From the NCBI GenBank assembly GCA_029227175.1, contig JAQXZK010000122.1:1-46070 (forward strand): a stretch of 46,070 nucleotides of DNA, read 5' to 3'. The DNA comes from Bacteroidales bacterium. GTDB lineage: Bacteria > Bacteroidota > Bacteroidia > Bacteroidales > Bacteroidaceae. Within the stretch, counting starts at the first letter, position 1, and the number at the start of each line of letters is the position of its first letter. Below the pieces are notes generated by a model that was given only the letters and a program-made list of their open reading frames with translations, had not been told where the DNA came from and did no database searches. Both the position numbers and the translations under genes were made by a program. Shown here piece by piece: positions 19,393 to 29,644 of this stretch.

Positions 19393-22300
19393 ATGAACAA
19401 GACCTATTTATTCAAATTTGCTTTGCTCGCCCTATTGGGTTTGCAAGCTCCGGCCATGGCTGTTGCTGCCGAAAGCAACGCTACAGCTGAAGCGGCTCAG
19501 CAAGCACGCAAAATCACAGGTACCGTAATAGACGAATCAGGAGAACCCGTCATTGGTGCCAGTGTGCTCGTAAAAGGTAAGGGAACAGGTAGCGTGACAG
19601 ACCTCAACGGTAAATTCACCGTAGAAGCCTCAACCGGTGCCGTACTCCAGATATCATTTGTGGGATACACAACTCAGGAAATAAAAGTGACATCCGCATC
19701 CACATACAAGGTAACCCTGAAGGATGACTCACAGGCATTGAACGAAGTTGTCGTTACCGCAATGGGTATCAAGAAGGAACGCAAAGCACTCGGCTATGCC
19801 GTGTCAGACATCAAGGCCGAGGAACTGATGCGCAACAAGTCAAATAACGTAGTCAACTCACTGGCAGGTAAAATTGCCGGTGTAACCGTCACACAGGCCG
19901 GTGGTGCTGCCGGTGGTGGTTCTGAAATCCAACTCCGTGGTGGTACATCACTGGAACGCGACAACCAACCACTGTTCGTTATCGACGGTGTCATCTACGA
20001 TAACTCCACAACCGTTCCGGGTAACTCGGCATTCGACGGTACACTCTCGGCTTCATCAACCAACGCCAACCGTGCAATGGATATCAACCCTGAAGACATC
20101 GAGAACATGTCAGTCCTGAAAGGTCCTGCTGCCGCAGCACTCTACGGTTCACGAGCTTCAGCCGGTGCCATCATCATCACCACCAAGAAAGGTAAGGAAG
20201 GTGCCGTTGAGGTGAACTTCTCAACCAAACTGACCACCTCTTCCGTTTGGAAATTGCCCGAAATCCAGACCACCTACAAACGTGGCTACTGTCAGGACGT
20301 CTACGATGCTGCCGGTAACTACACACGTACCGACTACGACAACCGTTCATACAACTCATGGGGCGAGAAAGCCGGTGCCAACGAAACCATCTACGACAAC
20401 ATCGGCAATTTCTTCAAGACAGGCACAGCTACCGACACCAACCTGAGCGTTGCAGGCGGTAACCAAAACGGGAACTTCTATCTCTCAACTTCCTACTACA
20501 ACCAGTCAGGTATCATCCCGACCACCGGTTACGACAAGACCACCATCCGATTCAACGGCGAACAGAGATGGAAAATGTTAACCTTCAACGCCAACATCGC
20601 CTACTCTAACTCAAAGACCAACAAGACCCTCACATCAGCAGGTCTCTATGGCGACAGCGGTTCAGGTACCATGCAGGGTGTATTCACCTGGTCACCCTTC
20701 GACGACATGTCCCACTATGCCAACGAAGACGGCTCACGCTACCGCATGCCTGACGTAAGCGATGCCCTCGAACCATGGGAAGAAAAGACCAACCCATACT
20801 GGACCATCAACCGCAACAAGATTAAAGATAAGACCGAACGTCTTACCGGTAGCGTTTCACTCAAGGCCGACATCACTAAGTGGTGGTGGGTAAGCTACAA
20901 AATCGGTCTCGACGAGCACATCACCAACAACTTCAAGAAAATTGCCTCAGGCGGTACAAACCAGAAGAACTGGCAGAACGGTATGTATAGCGAGAATGAC
21001 TACCGCTACACCTACTTCTCAAACAACCTGATGACAAACTTCAGCCACTCAATCGGACAATTCAACGGAAACCTCTTGCTCGGTTACACCTCAGAAGATA
21101 CAAAGGGTGTGTCAGACTATCGCATGGCGTGGAATCTCATCGTTCCTGACTTCTACTCATTCGACAACTCAAACGACACAGACCGCAACTTCAGCAACAA
21201 CAAGTCACAGCACCGTCTGCAAGGTCTTTACGGTGAACTCCGTGTAGACTGGAACAACACAGCCTACTTCACCTACTCCGCACGTAACGACTGGTCATCA
21301 ACACTCCCGGTTCAAAACCGTTCTTACTTCTACCAGTCATTCAGCGGTTCTGTCATCGTATCCGAACTGTTGCCGAAAAACGACATTCTCTCATTCCTCA
21401 AGCTCCGCGGTTCTTGGGCACGCGTGGGTAAGGATGCTGCACCATACAAGACCAACACATCCCTGTGGCCTGTGGGTACATTCATCGGTGACAAGACCGG
21501 TATGGGTAACTACTGGATGGCTGCCAACCCATATCTGAAGCCGGAAATCACCGAGTCAACCGAACTCGGTCTCGAAGTAAACTTCTTTAGAAACCGTTTG
21601 AAGTTTGACTTCGCATACTACACCAACAACTCATTCAACCAGATTATGAGTCCGCGTCTCTCTAACTTCGTCGGTTACATCCTCCGCGACGTAAATGCCG
21701 GTGACGTCCGCAACAAGGGATGGGAGCTCACCATCTCTGGCACTCCGGTCAGCACAAGAGACTTTGAATGGGAATCAAACCTCAACTTCAGCCGCAACAA
21801 GGGTACGGTCGAGAACCTTATGAAGGGTGTCGACATCCTCTACGTTACAGACGCACAGATTGGCGGTAACCTGAAGGCAGCTTCATTCAACAACGGTAGC
21901 TTCATGGGTATCTCCGGTTCACAATGGAGCCGCACAGAAGACGGCAAGGTAATTCTGGACGAGAACGGCATGCCTACCTACGACGGTGTTACCACACACG
22001 AGGTCGGTAACCGCGAAGCTAAACTGAAGGGCGGCTGGAACAACACCTTTACCTACAAGAACGTATCTCTCAACATGCTTTGGGACTTCAGCTTCGGCGG
22101 AGACGTTGTAAACGGTACACAATACGGTCTGACCGTTGCCGGTTTGAGCAAACTCTCTGAAAACCGCGAGTCAATCACCATCGAAGGTGTTGTGAAAGAC
22201 GGAGATAATTACATAGACAAAACCTTCACCTACGAGCGTGGCAAGACCTATATGTATAATAAGAAGATGACAAGTGGTGACGCCATCATTGCCAACTATT

Positions 22301-22599
22301 ACCAAACATACTACGGTCGCGAATCACGCAACTTTATCACCAAAGTCAACTACCTGAGACTCCGTTCACTGAACATCAGCTGGAATCTCCCGAAGAAGTG
22401 GCTGACATCAACAAAGGTAATCAAGAGCGCAACCCTCACCGCTGCTGCCAACAACCTCCTGTTGTTCACAAACTATGACGGTGACCCGGAAGTATCTTAT
22501 GCAGGCTCAGGCTCCATCGGTTCTTCTTCTGTCGGCATAGACTACTACTGCGTACCATCTACCAGAAGCTTCACCTTTGGTTTCAACCTGAAATTCTAA
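19393..22599 (+). CDS. SusC/RagA-family TonB-linked outer-membrane transporter
   Basis: A 1068-residue outer-membrane protein. The signal peptide (about residues 1-25) is followed by a carboxypeptidase-regulatory-like beta domain (ITGTVIDESGEPVIGASVLV, about 40-120). The SusC/RagA hinge comes next (LNEVVVTAMGIKKERKALGY), then the plug domain (about 130-240, QPLFVIDGVIYDN) and a long 22-strand-type beta barrel ending in aromatic F (GFNLKF). SusC proteins import oligosaccharides or peptides with TonB energy under a SusD lid. I see no STN domain, so no anti-sigma signalling is expected through this protein. It is followed 30 bases later by susD, forming the usual pair. Confidence 0.95.
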   Translation: MNKTYLFKFALLALLGLQAPAMAVAAESNATAEAAQQARKITGTVIDESGEPVIGASVLVKGKGTGSVTDLNGKFTVEASTGAVLQISFVGYTTQEIKVTSASTYKVTLKDDSQALNEVVVTAMGIKKERKALGYAVSDIKAEELMRNKSNNVVNSLAGKIAGVTVTQAGGAAGGGSEIQLRGGTSLERDNQPLFVIDGVIYDNSTTVPGNSAFDGTLSASSTNANRAMDINPEDIENMSVLKGPAAAALYGSRASAGAIIITTKKGKEGAVEVNFSTKLTTSSVWKLPEIQTTYKRGYCQDVYDAAGNYTRTDYDNRSYNSWGEKAGANETIYDNIGNFFKTGTATDTNLSVAGGNQNGNFYLSTSYYNQSGIIPTTGYDKTTIRFNGEQRWKMLTFNANIAYSNSKTNKTLTSAGLYGDSGSGTMQGVFTWSPFDDMSHYANEDGSRYRMPDVSDALEPWEEKTNPYWTINRNKIKDKTERLTGSVSLKADITKWWWVSYKIGLDEHITNNFKKIASGGTNQKNWQNGMYSENDYRYTYFSNNLMTNFSHSIGQFNGNLLLGYTSEDTKGVSDYRMAWNLIVPDFYSFDNSNDTDRNFSNNKSQHRLQGLYGELRVDWNNTAYFTYSARNDWSSTLPVQNRSYFYQSFSGSVIVSELLPKNDILSFLKLRGSWARVGKDAAPYKTNTSLWPVGTFIGDKTGMGNYWMAANPYLKPEITESTELGLEVNFFRNRLKFDFAYYTNNSFNQIMSPRLSNFVGYILRDVNAGDVRNKGWELTISGTPVSTRDFEWESNLNFSRNKGTVENLMKGVDILYVTDAQIGGNLKAASFNNGSFMGISGSQWSRTEDGKVILDENGMPTYDGVTTHEVGNREAKLKGGWNNTFTYKNVSLNMLWDFSFGGDVVNGTQYGLTVAGLSKLSENRESITIEGVVKDGDNYIDKTFTYERGKTYMYNKKMTSGDAIIANYYQTYYGRESRNFITKVNYLRLRSLNISWNLPKKWLTSTKVIKSATLTAAANNLLLFTNYDGDPEVSYAGSGSIGSSSVGIDYYCVPSTRSFTFGFNLKF

Positions 22600-22629
22600 G
22601 TTTAATGTCACTTAAAACAGCATATAACG

Positions 22630-24531
22630 ATGAAACTACTATATAAATCATTGCTATTAGGTATCGTTGGTGCGTTCGCCCTCACATCATGCGACAGCTA
22701 CCTCGACATCAACGAAAACCCAAACACTCCGACAGAATCTGCTGCGAGTTACGAATATCGTTTGCCATGGGCCCTGCACTATCTCCAGGCAGGCTATGAA
22801 ATCGGCGCCAGCGTAGACACCTATTTCTCCGGCCTCTTAACCACCACAGCAGCTCGCGAAGGCGGCGCGTCACGTTGGGTATTGAACGCATCAACACGTG
22901 CAAACAACATCCAGCAGTGGTTCCTCGTTCCTTGTGGTTCCAACTTGAAGCCTCTCTATGACAGAGCTGAAGAAGCAGGTGCTTACCATTACATGGCTTG
23001 TGCCAAGTTCATGCGTGCCTATGGCTTTATCAACCTGGTTGACCACTTTGGCGAATGTCCTTACACGGAAGCATTCAGTGAAGCGACAGCACCCAAGTAC
23101 GAGAAGGGCAAAGACATCTATCTGGCATGCCTGGGTGAACTTGACGAAGCCATCGAACTCTTTGGAAAGACCCAGGAAGCAGGTGCGAAACCACTCTCTG
23201 CTGGTGACAACTGGAACAACGGCGATACAAGCAAGTGGATTAAATTGTGCTATCTCCTCAAAGCACGCTGGTTGAACCACATGTCAAAGAAGGCTGCCGG
23301 CAGCTATAAAGACGGCAAGTATGATGCTGACGAAATTCTGAACTGCCTCTCCAAGGCTATGCAGAGCAATGCAGACAACACAGTGATTCGACACACCGAT
23401 ACAAACGGCAACACACACGACGTGGAAGGATGGGACGAGACCGTCGACTACAACACCATCTTCTCATGCGTCGGCATGAACAACAACCGTTACTATGTGA
23501 CCAAAACATTCTATGATAACCTGACCAACTTTGACGGCAAGGGCATTGAAGACCCACGTGCTGACAAACTCATTCCTTGGGTTCGTTCAAAGAAAAGCGC
23601 AAACACTCCGGCCGGCATCAAATGGAATGATGAAGAGAACTGGCGCCGTTCAATGGGTGTTGACATCGTTGGTGATGATATCTACTCAAACGGTACAGGT
23701 CCGGTTGCCATCGCCTATACTGTAGATGAAAAGGCCAACAACGGTGTGACCTACACAGAAAACTCTTGGTATTGCAGCACGTCAAACGCTGCTCGTCAGG
23801 GTGACACTATCTATGTGCATGGCAAGTCAAGCTCTAAAGGCTACAATAACAACAAAGACCTCCTCTATCGCGTAGGTGGTGCTAATGTTGACGGTTCTGC
23901 AGTCAGCGGTGTCTTCTCTGTACGTCCGGACGCTCCTACCTACTTCGGTTCATACTGGGAGGCATGCTTCATCAAGGCTGAAGTCCTGATGCGCAAAGGC
24001 GACAATGCCGGTGCATTCGAGGCCTACAAAGCCGGTATCAAGGCCCACATCGATGCTATCGAGGCCAAATGTGCAGACTGGGTATCAGGCGATGCCACAT
24101 TGGCAAGCTGCCCGTCATTCGCTCCGGCTAAACAGGCTGACATAGACAACTTCTTGAACAAAGCTATCGGCACAAAAGACGACATCTCTATGTCTAAGAT
24201 TATGACACAGAAGTTGATGACCGAACTCTGGAGCACCGAAATCTGGAGCGACATGCGCCGTCACGACTATGACCCGGCTATTTTCATGAACTATGACAAA
24301 CCGAAGTACTACCTGACACACGGTACAGTACTGACATATTGTCCAATGGGCAAGTCTCCACGTCGCTTGCCACAGGCATCCTACGAAACCAGCTACAATG
24401 TTGAAAGCCTCATGGAAATTGCACAGTACGTAACAGGTGCTGACAAACTTGATATTCCAGAAGGTGGTGCATGGTACGCAGCCAACGACTATCGCACATT
24501 ACCGGTATGGTGGGACAACACAGTCGATTGA
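22630..24531 (+). CDS. SusD/RagB-family surface lipoprotein
   Basis: A 633-residue lipoprotein. The leader ends in LTSC with Cys21 as the lipidated residue. Just after it comes YLDINENPNTPTE, typical of the SusD-like_2 branch rather than classical starch SusD. Helical TPR-like segments follow (YHYMACAKFMRAYGFINLVD, WEACFIKAEVLMRKGDNAGAF). The C-terminal part contains KLMTELWSTEIWSDMRRHDYD, another hallmark of the family. SusD proteins form the substrate-binding lid on SusC. It is co-oriented with and 30 bases from the SusC gene, and a strong terminator follows. The bound substrate cannot be told from sequence alone. Confidence 0.93.
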   Translation: MKLLYKSLLLGIVGAFALTSCDSYLDINENPNTPTESAASYEYRLPWALHYLQAGYEIGASVDTYFSGLLTTTAAREGGASRWVLNASTRANNIQQWFLVPCGSNLKPLYDRAEEAGAYHYMACAKFMRAYGFINLVDHFGECPYTEAFSEATAPKYEKGKDIYLACLGELDEAIELFGKTQEAGAKPLSAGDNWNNGDTSKWIKLCYLLKARWLNHMSKKAAGSYKDGKYDADEILNCLSKAMQSNADNTVIRHTDTNGNTHDVEGWDETVDYNTIFSCVGMNNNRYYVTKTFYDNLTNFDGKGIEDPRADKLIPWVRSKKSANTPAGIKWNDEENWRRSMGVDIVGDDIYSNGTGPVAIAYTVDEKANNGVTYTENSWYCSTSNAARQGDTIYVHGKSSSKGYNNNKDLLYRVGGANVDGSAVSGVFSVRPDAPTYFGSYWEACFIKAEVLMRKGDNAGAFEAYKAGIKAHIDAIEAKCADWVSGDATLASCPSFAPAKQADIDNFLNKAIGTKDDISMSKIMTQKLMTELWSTEIWSDMRRHDYDPAIFMNYDKPKYYLTHGTVLTYCPMGKSPRRLPQASYETSYNVESLMEIAQYVTGADKLDIPEGGAWYAANDYRTLPVWWDNTVD

Positions 24532-24559
24532 TTTTCGGACTGAATCCATTTATACAGAG

Positions 24560-24596
24560 AGAGGAGAGGGACACATATCCCTCTCCTCTTTTTTTT
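24560..24596 (+). terminator. Rho-independent terminator after the susCD pair
   Basis: A perfect 12-bp stem (AGAGGAGAGGGA with TCCCTCTCCTCT), a 6-base loop and a run of seven T. It indicates that the downstream beta-propeller gene has its own promoter or relies on read-through. Confidence 0.88.
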
Positions 24597-24676
24597 GACA
24601 CCACGTTGCATTCGCAAACAAATGGAACGACACAAGATAAGACAGACAACACTTTAGCACAAAATAAGCGAACATA

Positions 24677-24708
24677 TTTCATTCTTCGTTCGTTTTGCAC
24701 TACCTTTA
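24677..24708 (+). promoter_or_regulatory. Weak candidate promoter for the beta-propeller gene
   Basis: TTTC (24677-24680), 20 bases, TACCTTTA (24701-24708): one mismatch in each box of the Bacteroidota consensus. It lies 31 bases before the ATG at 24740. Confidence 0.35.
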
Positions 24709-24739
24709 CACCGAAAAATACATACTAAGCCAAACAGAC

Positions 24740-25966
24740 ATGAAAAACAAACTTATCCTATCGCTCCTCTGTACCCTTGCATGGGCACTCCCCACACAGG
24801 CACAGCCATCTGAACCATCACTCTGCATCAAGGGTGAAGGCGCCACCGACATGATATGGACCTGGTGGTTCTATCCGCAAGTCATCACCCACAACGATGT
24901 CACATTCTGGACCTTTGCTACCAAAGACGGCTATTCAGGCATTGCCCAAGCCGACAAGAAGAGTTTGTGTGTCAAGAAAACGATGCTCCGGCGCACGCAC
25001 GCCGATGACCACAACGGTATGGCTTTTGTAATCATGGACGACGGTCGCCTCCTGTGTAGCTATGCCGGCGGACACAACATCGATAACAAGATACACATAC
25101 GCCTCTCCAAGAAGCCCTACTCCATCGAAGAGTTTGAGGATGCCATCACACTGGTTTCGAACGGCAAACAGACCACCTACAGCCAGATCCTGCACGTAAA
25201 AGACACCTACTATCTCTTCTATCGAGTGAACAATAAGACCTGGGTGGTACGAACCACCAAAGACGGACGGAGCTGGTCGGAGGAGAGGACTCTGGTGACC
25301 GCACCCGTTCAATACTATTGCAAGGTTATGCCTACCACAGACAACAACCTGATTCGTATCTGCATGTACTCTAATCCACAAAGCAAACCGGGATTTGACA
25401 CCCGCATCCGCATGGGATTCCTTCGGCTCAACGACATGCACCTGCTCAACGCTGATGCCAAGACAGACGTAGGCACCGACCATATAGACTATCGCACGTT
25501 CAACGTGATTATTGACAATGAGCCGAACAAGATTCAGCGTATGTTTGATGTAGCAGTTTCGGCACCAGACGACCCACGCGTGTTGTATTGTACCTTCAGT
25601 ACCGATGACAATAGTACCTATATGCTACATAGCAAAACAGGCAACCGTAAGATTTGCAACGGAGGCCTCTCGTTCTGGCGTCCCAAATATCAAGGTGGAG
25701 CGTCATTCCTCAACGCCAATACCATCGTCCTAAGCCGAGAAGAAAAAGGATACGATCACATTGAGACATATATGTTTGATAATAAACGAATAGACAGACA
25801 AAAAGAGTTCCTGAGAGAAAGCATCGGTCCGGACACGACTCACCGCAACATCCGCCCCATCTGCGACATCAACGGGAAAGACTTCGTTTGGCAATGTGGT
25901 TATTATGACTTCACGGGCTTTGTCAACTTCAACATGAATACGCGATTCAGCTTTGTCAACTACTGA
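24740..25966 (+). CDS. Secreted BNR_4-like beta-propeller protein, possible polysaccharide lyase
   Basis: A 408-residue exported protein with signal peptide MKNKLILSLLCTLAWALPTQA followed by Q. The sequence has the repeating beta-strand pattern of a propeller. DDHNGMAFVIMDDGRLLCSY and GGHN near residue 95-120 match the conserved histidine-containing blade of BNR_4-like proteins. That fold is shared by several polysaccharide lyase families (PL24, PL25, PL42). A single Asp-box-like TKDGRSW is present. Its position after a SusC/SusD pair suggests that it acts on the glycan those proteins import. The lyase role and any uronate- or rhamnose-linked substrate are inference; a glycosidase or a non-catalytic role cannot be excluded. 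Confidence 0.65.
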   Translation: MKNKLILSLLCTLAWALPTQAQPSEPSLCIKGEGATDMIWTWWFYPQVITHNDVTFWTFATKDGYSGIAQADKKSLCVKKTMLRRTHADDHNGMAFVIMDDGRLLCSYAGGHNIDNKIHIRLSKKPYSIEEFEDAITLVSNGKQTTYSQILHVKDTYYLFYRVNNKTWVVRTTKDGRSWSEERTLVTAPVQYYCKVMPTTDNNLIRICMYSNPQSKPGFDTRIRMGFLRLNDMHLLNADAKTDVGTDHIDYRTFNVIIDNEPNKIQRMFDVAVSAPDDPRVLYCTFSTDDNSTYMLHSKTGNRKICNGGLSFWRPKYQGGASFLNANTIVLSREEKGYDHIETYMFDNKRIDRQKEFLRESIGPDTTHRNIRPICDINGKDFVWQCGYYDFTGFVNFNMNTRFSFVNY

Positions 25967-26157
25967 CCGGAATCAGTACCCTACGCTTCTAACCACCTTT
26001 GCCCGTTCCCTCAAAAAACGATACTCGTATCCCCCGTAACTCGCATATTATTTTCACACGACAGATGCCAATTGTAGCCCCTGGTTACCTCGGTTACTCC
26101 ACGTGTTTTTTTTGTTTATCACACCCAGAAACAAGTTATCGTATCCGCTGATAAAAA

Positions 26158-26200
26158 CAAAAAGAAAGACTGCGAAATCGCAGTCTTTCTTTTTGTTTTG
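26158..26200. terminator. Bidirectional terminator between convergent genes
   Basis: An inverted repeat of about 15 bp (AAAGAAAGACTGCG and CGCAGTCTTTCTTT, 4-base AAAT loop) has A-rich sequence on the left and T-rich on the right. It can terminate in both directions, serving the beta-propeller gene (plus) and guaA (minus). The rest of 25967-26221 shows no gene. Confidence 0.82.
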
Positions 26201-26221
26201 CTGGTTTGGTTGAGACCCAAA

Positions 26222-27835
26222 TCATTCCCACTCAATCGTTGAAGGAGGCTTGGAAGAGATGTCGTAGCAAACGCGATTGACCCCCCTCACCTTGTTAATG
26301 ATCTCGTTGCTTACCTTTGCCATGAAATCGTAAGGTAAATGAGCCCAATCCGCTGTCATAGCGTCTGTAGAAGTAACGGCACGCAGAGCGACCGGATGCT
26401 CATAAGTTCGCTCGTCACCCATGACACCAACCGAGCGCACGGTTGACAAAAGAACGGTACCAGCCTGCCATATCTGGTCGTAAAGAGACACTTCAATCTC
26501 ACCATCCTCAGACATGTCGGCTGGAACTCCGGCTGCCAATACACGACGCGCTTCGTCGCCCTTCAGCTTAACCTTATAATCGCGGAGACCTCGTATGTAG
26601 ATATCGTCTGCATCCTGCAAAATACGTACCTTTTCGCGTGTGATATCTCCCAGAATACGTACTGCAAGACCCGGTCCGGGGAACGGATGACGGGTGATGA
26701 GATGCTCGGGCATACCTAACTGTCGGCCCACCCTACGCACTTCGTCCTTGAACAGCCATTTCAAAGGCTCGCAAAGGCCAAGATGCATTTCCTTGGGCAA
26801 ACCACCCACGTTATGATGGCTCTTGATAACCTTGCCAGTGATATTCAGACTCTCGATGCGATCCGGATAGATTGTCCCTTGTGCCAGCCATTTGGCATCA
26901 GTAATCTTCTTTGCCTCTGCATTGAATACCTCAACGAAGTCACGACCGATAATCTTACGCTTCTCTTCCGGATCTGTGACACCAGCCAAATCGCCCAGGA
27001 ATTTCTCGCTGGCATCAACGCCAATCACATTCAAACCCAAACATTCATAGTCGTGCATCACATCACGGAACTCATTCTTGCGAAGCATTCCATGGTCGAC
27101 GAATATACAAGTTAGATTCTTTCCGATAGCCCGATTGAGGAGAACGGCACAGACGGAAGAGTCAACACCACCACTCAAACCAAGAATTACACGGTCATTA
27201 CCCACTTGTTCACGCAATTCAGCCACAGTAGTGTCGACAAAGCTTTCCGCACTCCAGTCTTGGCGACTGCCGCAGATGTCAACTACGAAGTTCTTCAGCA
27301 ACAGGCTGCCTTGCACACTATGAAACACTTCGGGATGGAACTGTACAGCCCAAATAGGATCTGTTGTACAAGCGTATGCGGCATACTTGACACTATGGGT
27401 GGAAGCGATACAGTTGCAATCGGCAGGAATAGCGGTAATCGTATCACCGTGGCTCATCCAGACCTGGCTGTTATCGACGAATCCCCGGAAAAGAGGATTC
27501 TCCTTGTCAAAAGACTCCAAATTAGCACGTCCATACTCGCGTGAGCCAGCAGACTCCACCTTTCCACCGTAGATGTGAGACATATACTGTGCACCGTAAC
27601 AAATGCCCAGGATAGGCAAACGCCCCCGGATGTTGGCAAGGTCAACCTTGAAAGCAGCATCGTCATAGACAGAGAACGGACTACCGGAAAGAATGACACC
27701 GATTACCGATGGATCATCATGGGGAAACTTGTTATAAGGAAGGATTTCACAGAAAGTGTCAAGCTCACGTACACGTCGTCCAATAAGCTGAGTCGTCTGT
27801 GAACCGAAATCCAAGATGATAATTTTTTGTTGCAT
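26222..27835 (-). CDS. guaA: GMP synthase (glutamine-hydrolysing)
   Basis: A 537-residue two-domain enzyme that converts XMP to GMP. The N-terminal class I glutamine amidotransferase has Cys79 in LGICYGAQY and the His/Glu pair in QFHPEVFHS. The ATP-pyrophosphatase domain starts with the P-loop [10 protein letters not shown] near residue 220. The C-terminal dimerisation part contains [14 protein letters not shown] and ends with the canonical KPPSTIEWE. The protein is complete. It follows mscL by 33 bases on the same strand, so the two may be co-transcribed. Confidence 0.97.
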   Translation of the reverse strand: MQQKIIILDFGSQTTQLIGRRVRELDTFCEILPYNKFPHDDPSVIGVILSGSPFSVYDDAAFKVDLANIRGRLPILGICYGAQYMSHIYGGKVESAGSREYGRANLESFDKENPLFRGFVDNSQVWMSHGDTITAIPADCNCIASTHSVKYAAYACTTDPIWAVQFHPEVFHSVQGSLLLKNFVVDICGSRQDWSAESFVDTTVAELREQVGNDRVILGLSGGVDSSVCAVLLNRAIGKNLTCIFVDHGMLRKNEFRDVMHDYECLGLNVIGVDASEKFLGDLAGVTDPEEKRKIIGRDFVEVFNAEAKKITDAKWLAQGTIYPDRIESLNITGKVIKSHHNVGGLPKEMHLGLCEPLKWLFKDEVRRVGRQLGMPEHLITRHPFPGPGLAVRILGDITREKVRILQDADDIYIRGLRDYKVKLKGDEARRVLAAGVPADMSEDGEIEVSLYDQIWQAGTVLLSTVRSVGVMGDERTYEHPVALRAVTSTDAMTADWAHLPYDFMAKVSNEIINKVRGVNRVCYDISSKPPSTIEWE

Positions 27836-27868
27836 ATCAATTTCTTCAGACCTGTTTGACAGTCGTTG

Positions 27869-28318
27869 TTATTTCTTTTCCTTTAAAAGATCGCGGATTT
27901 CAGTAAGCAGAATTTCTTCCTTGGTCGGTGCCGGTTCAGGTGCCGGTGCTGGCTCTGGTTCCGATTCTTTTTCCTTCTTGGTTAAATCAGAGAGCTTTGC
28001 AATCAATTTAATGATGCAAAAGAGACACATAGCAATAATGAGGAAATCAACCACATTCTGCACAAAAGCCCCATAGTTCCAGGTTACTGCTTCCTTAACA
28101 ACCTTGTCGCCTTCCTTGACAGCGTCACGAAGAACCAACTTAAGGTCAGAAGTATTCACTCCACCGATTAAAGCTATCAACGGCATCAACAAATCAGCTA
28201 CGACAGACGATACAATTTTTCCGAATGCGCCACCAATAATTACACCGACAGCCATGTCAACGACATTACCCTTCATGGCAAATGCCTTAAACTCTTGTAG
28301 AAAAGTACTTTTTCCCAT
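27869..28318 (-). CDS. mscL: Large-conductance mechanosensitive channel MscL
   Basis: A 149-residue inner-membrane channel that opens under hypo-osmotic tension. The N-terminal amphipathic helix ([20 protein letters not shown]) leads into TM1 with the pore-lining [20 protein letters not shown] periplasmic loop, TM2 (about residues 88-108) and a cytoplasmic C-terminal helix follow. Between TM2 and that helix lies a Pro/Glu/Ala-rich linker ([12 protein letters not shown]). The linker makes the protein a little longer than E. coli MscL (136). The identity is certain. Confidence 0.95.
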   Translation of the reverse strand: MGKSTFLQEFKAFAMKGNVVDMAVGVIIGGAFGKIVSSVVADLLMPLIALIGGVNTSDLKLVLRDAVKEGDKVVKEAVTWNYGAFVQNVVDFLIIAMCLFCIIKLIAKLSDLTKKEKESEPEPAPAPEPAPTKEEILLTEIRDLLKEKK

Positions 28319-28369
28319 CTTTTTAATTATTTAATATAGATTTAGAGTGCGAATATAAAAACAATTTCT

Positions 28370-28377
28370 TATTTTTG
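28370..28377 (+). promoter_or_regulatory. -7 box for gapA
   Basis: TATTTTTG matches TAnnTTTG, about 120 bases upstream of gapA. A TTTG at -33 is not evident. The resulting leader is long for this region and contains a small open reading frame (28422-28478). Confidence 0.5.
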
Positions 28378-28421
28378 CACCGCTTTTGCAAGAGAAAAGC
28401 TGCAAAAACAGCAATATTACC

Positions 28422-28478
28422 ATGCATAAGTATAAAAAAACGAAAATATTAAGTGTAAAATATCATCATTTTAATTAA
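28422..28478 (+). other. Possible 18-codon upstream reading frame in the gapA leader
   Basis: ATG at 28422 opens a short Lys/His-rich frame (starts MHKYKKTKILS) that stops with TAA at 28476, 21 bases before the gapA start. No Shine-Dalgarno sequence is seen. It may be chance in an A-rich leader. Confidence 0.2.
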
Positions 28479-28499
28479 CTCCTAAAACATTTTAAAAAA

Positions 28500-29525
28500 A
28501 TGACAAAAGTAGCTATTAACGGCTTCGGTCGTATCGGTCGTCTTGCATTCCGTCAGATGTTTGAGGCTGAAGGTTATGAGGTAGTTGCTATCAACGACCT
28601 TACAAGTCCAAAGATGCTTGCACATCTTCTCAAGTATGACACAGCACAGGGTGGTTTTGCCGGCAAGTTTGGTGAAGGCAAGCACACTGTATCTGCCACT
28701 GAGAATTCAATCATCGTTGACGGTAAGGAAATTACTATCTACGCTAAGCCAAATGCAGCAGAACTCCCTTGGGGTGAACTCGGCGTTGACGTAGTGCTCG
28801 AATGTACAGGTTTCTATACCTCTAAGGATAAAGCTTCTGCTCACATTACAGCAGGTGCTAAGAAGGTTGTTATCTCTGCTCCTGCAGGCAACGACCTCCC
28901 AACTATCGTTTACAATGTTAACCACAAGACACTGACTCCGGCTGATACAGTAATCTCTGCAGCTTCTTGTACAACAAACTGTCTCGCTCCTATGGCGGCA
29001 GCTTTGAACAACTATGCTCCTATTGCTTCCGGTATCATGTCAACCATCCACGCTTACACAGGTGACCAGATGATTCTCGATGGTCCTCAGCGTAAGGGTG
29101 ACCTCCGCCGTTCACGTGCAGGTGCTCAGAACATCGTTCCTAACTCAACCGGCGCTGCAAAGGCTATCGGTCTCGTTATTCCTGAACTCAACGGTAAGTT
29201 GATTGGTTCTGCACAGCGTATCCCGACTCCAACCGGTTCAACAACTATCCTCATCGCAGTTGTTAAGGGTAAGGACATCACTAAGGAAGGTATCAATGCT
29301 GCCATGAAGGCTGCTCAGACAGAATCATTCGGTTACACAGAAGACGAAATCGTATCTTCAGACATTATCGGTATGAAGTTTGGTTCACTCTTCGATGCAA
29401 CTCAGACAATGGTTTCTAAGATTGACGACGATACCTATCAGGTACAGGTGGTTTCTTGGTATGACAATGAGAACTCATACACTTCTCAGATGGTTCGTAC
29501 TATCAAATACCTCGCTGAACTCTAA
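28500..29525 (+). CDS. gapA: Glyceraldehyde-3-phosphate dehydrogenase (NAD type)
   Basis: A 341-residue glycolytic enzyme. The N-terminal Rossmann motif is [15 protein letters not shown]. Asp33 in INDLTS favours NAD over NADP. The catalytic Cys157 is in [12 protein letters not shown] and His184 is in [10 protein letters not shown]. The phosphate-binding [18 protein letters not shown] follows. The C terminus has the typical [16 protein letters not shown]. Codon use looks strongly biased, consistent with high expression. A strong terminator follows, so it is probably transcribed alone. Confidence 0.97.
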   Translation: MTKVAINGFGRIGRLAFRQMFEAEGYEVVAINDLTSPKMLAHLLKYDTAQGGFAGKFGEGKHTVSATENSIIVDGKEITIYAKPNAAELPWGELGVDVVLECTGFYTSKDKASAHITAGAKKVVISAPAGNDLPTIVYNVNHKTLTPADTVISAASCTTNCLAPMAAALNNYAPIASGIMSTIHAYTGDQMILDGPQRKGDLRRSRAGAQNIVPNSTGAAKAIGLVIPELNGKLIGSAQRIPTPTGSTTILIAVVKGKDITKEGINAAMKAAQTESFGYTEDEIVSSDIIGMKFGSLFDATQTMVSKIDDDTYQVQVVSWYDNENSYTSQMVRTIKYLAEL

Positions 29526-29551
29526 TTAAGACCTATTAGTTAGAAAATATT

Positions 29552-29590
29552 AAAAATAGGCGGCTTTGAAAGAGGTCGCCTATTTTTTTT
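29552..29590 (+). terminator. Rho-independent terminator after gapA
   Basis: An 11-bp stem (AAAAATAGGCG with CGCCTATTTTT), a 14-base loop and a T run. It lies 27 bases beyond the gapA stop. Confidence 0.85.
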
Positions 29591-29644
29591 GCATCTTTGT
29601 GTTTCTTTTGCTGACCCTCTGCAAACAAAACAAGACAACACAGT

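Noticed and set aside
24740-25966. Sialidase assignment for the beta-propeller protein
   Set aside because: Only one Asp-box-like motif (TKDGRSW) is seen, and there is no FRIP motif or arginine triad pattern. The HN-containing blades fit BNR_4/lyase-type propellers better.
25967-26157. Possible gene or remnant between the beta-propeller gene and the bidirectional terminator
   Set aside because: No frame of useful length, no start context and no recognisable protein similarity.
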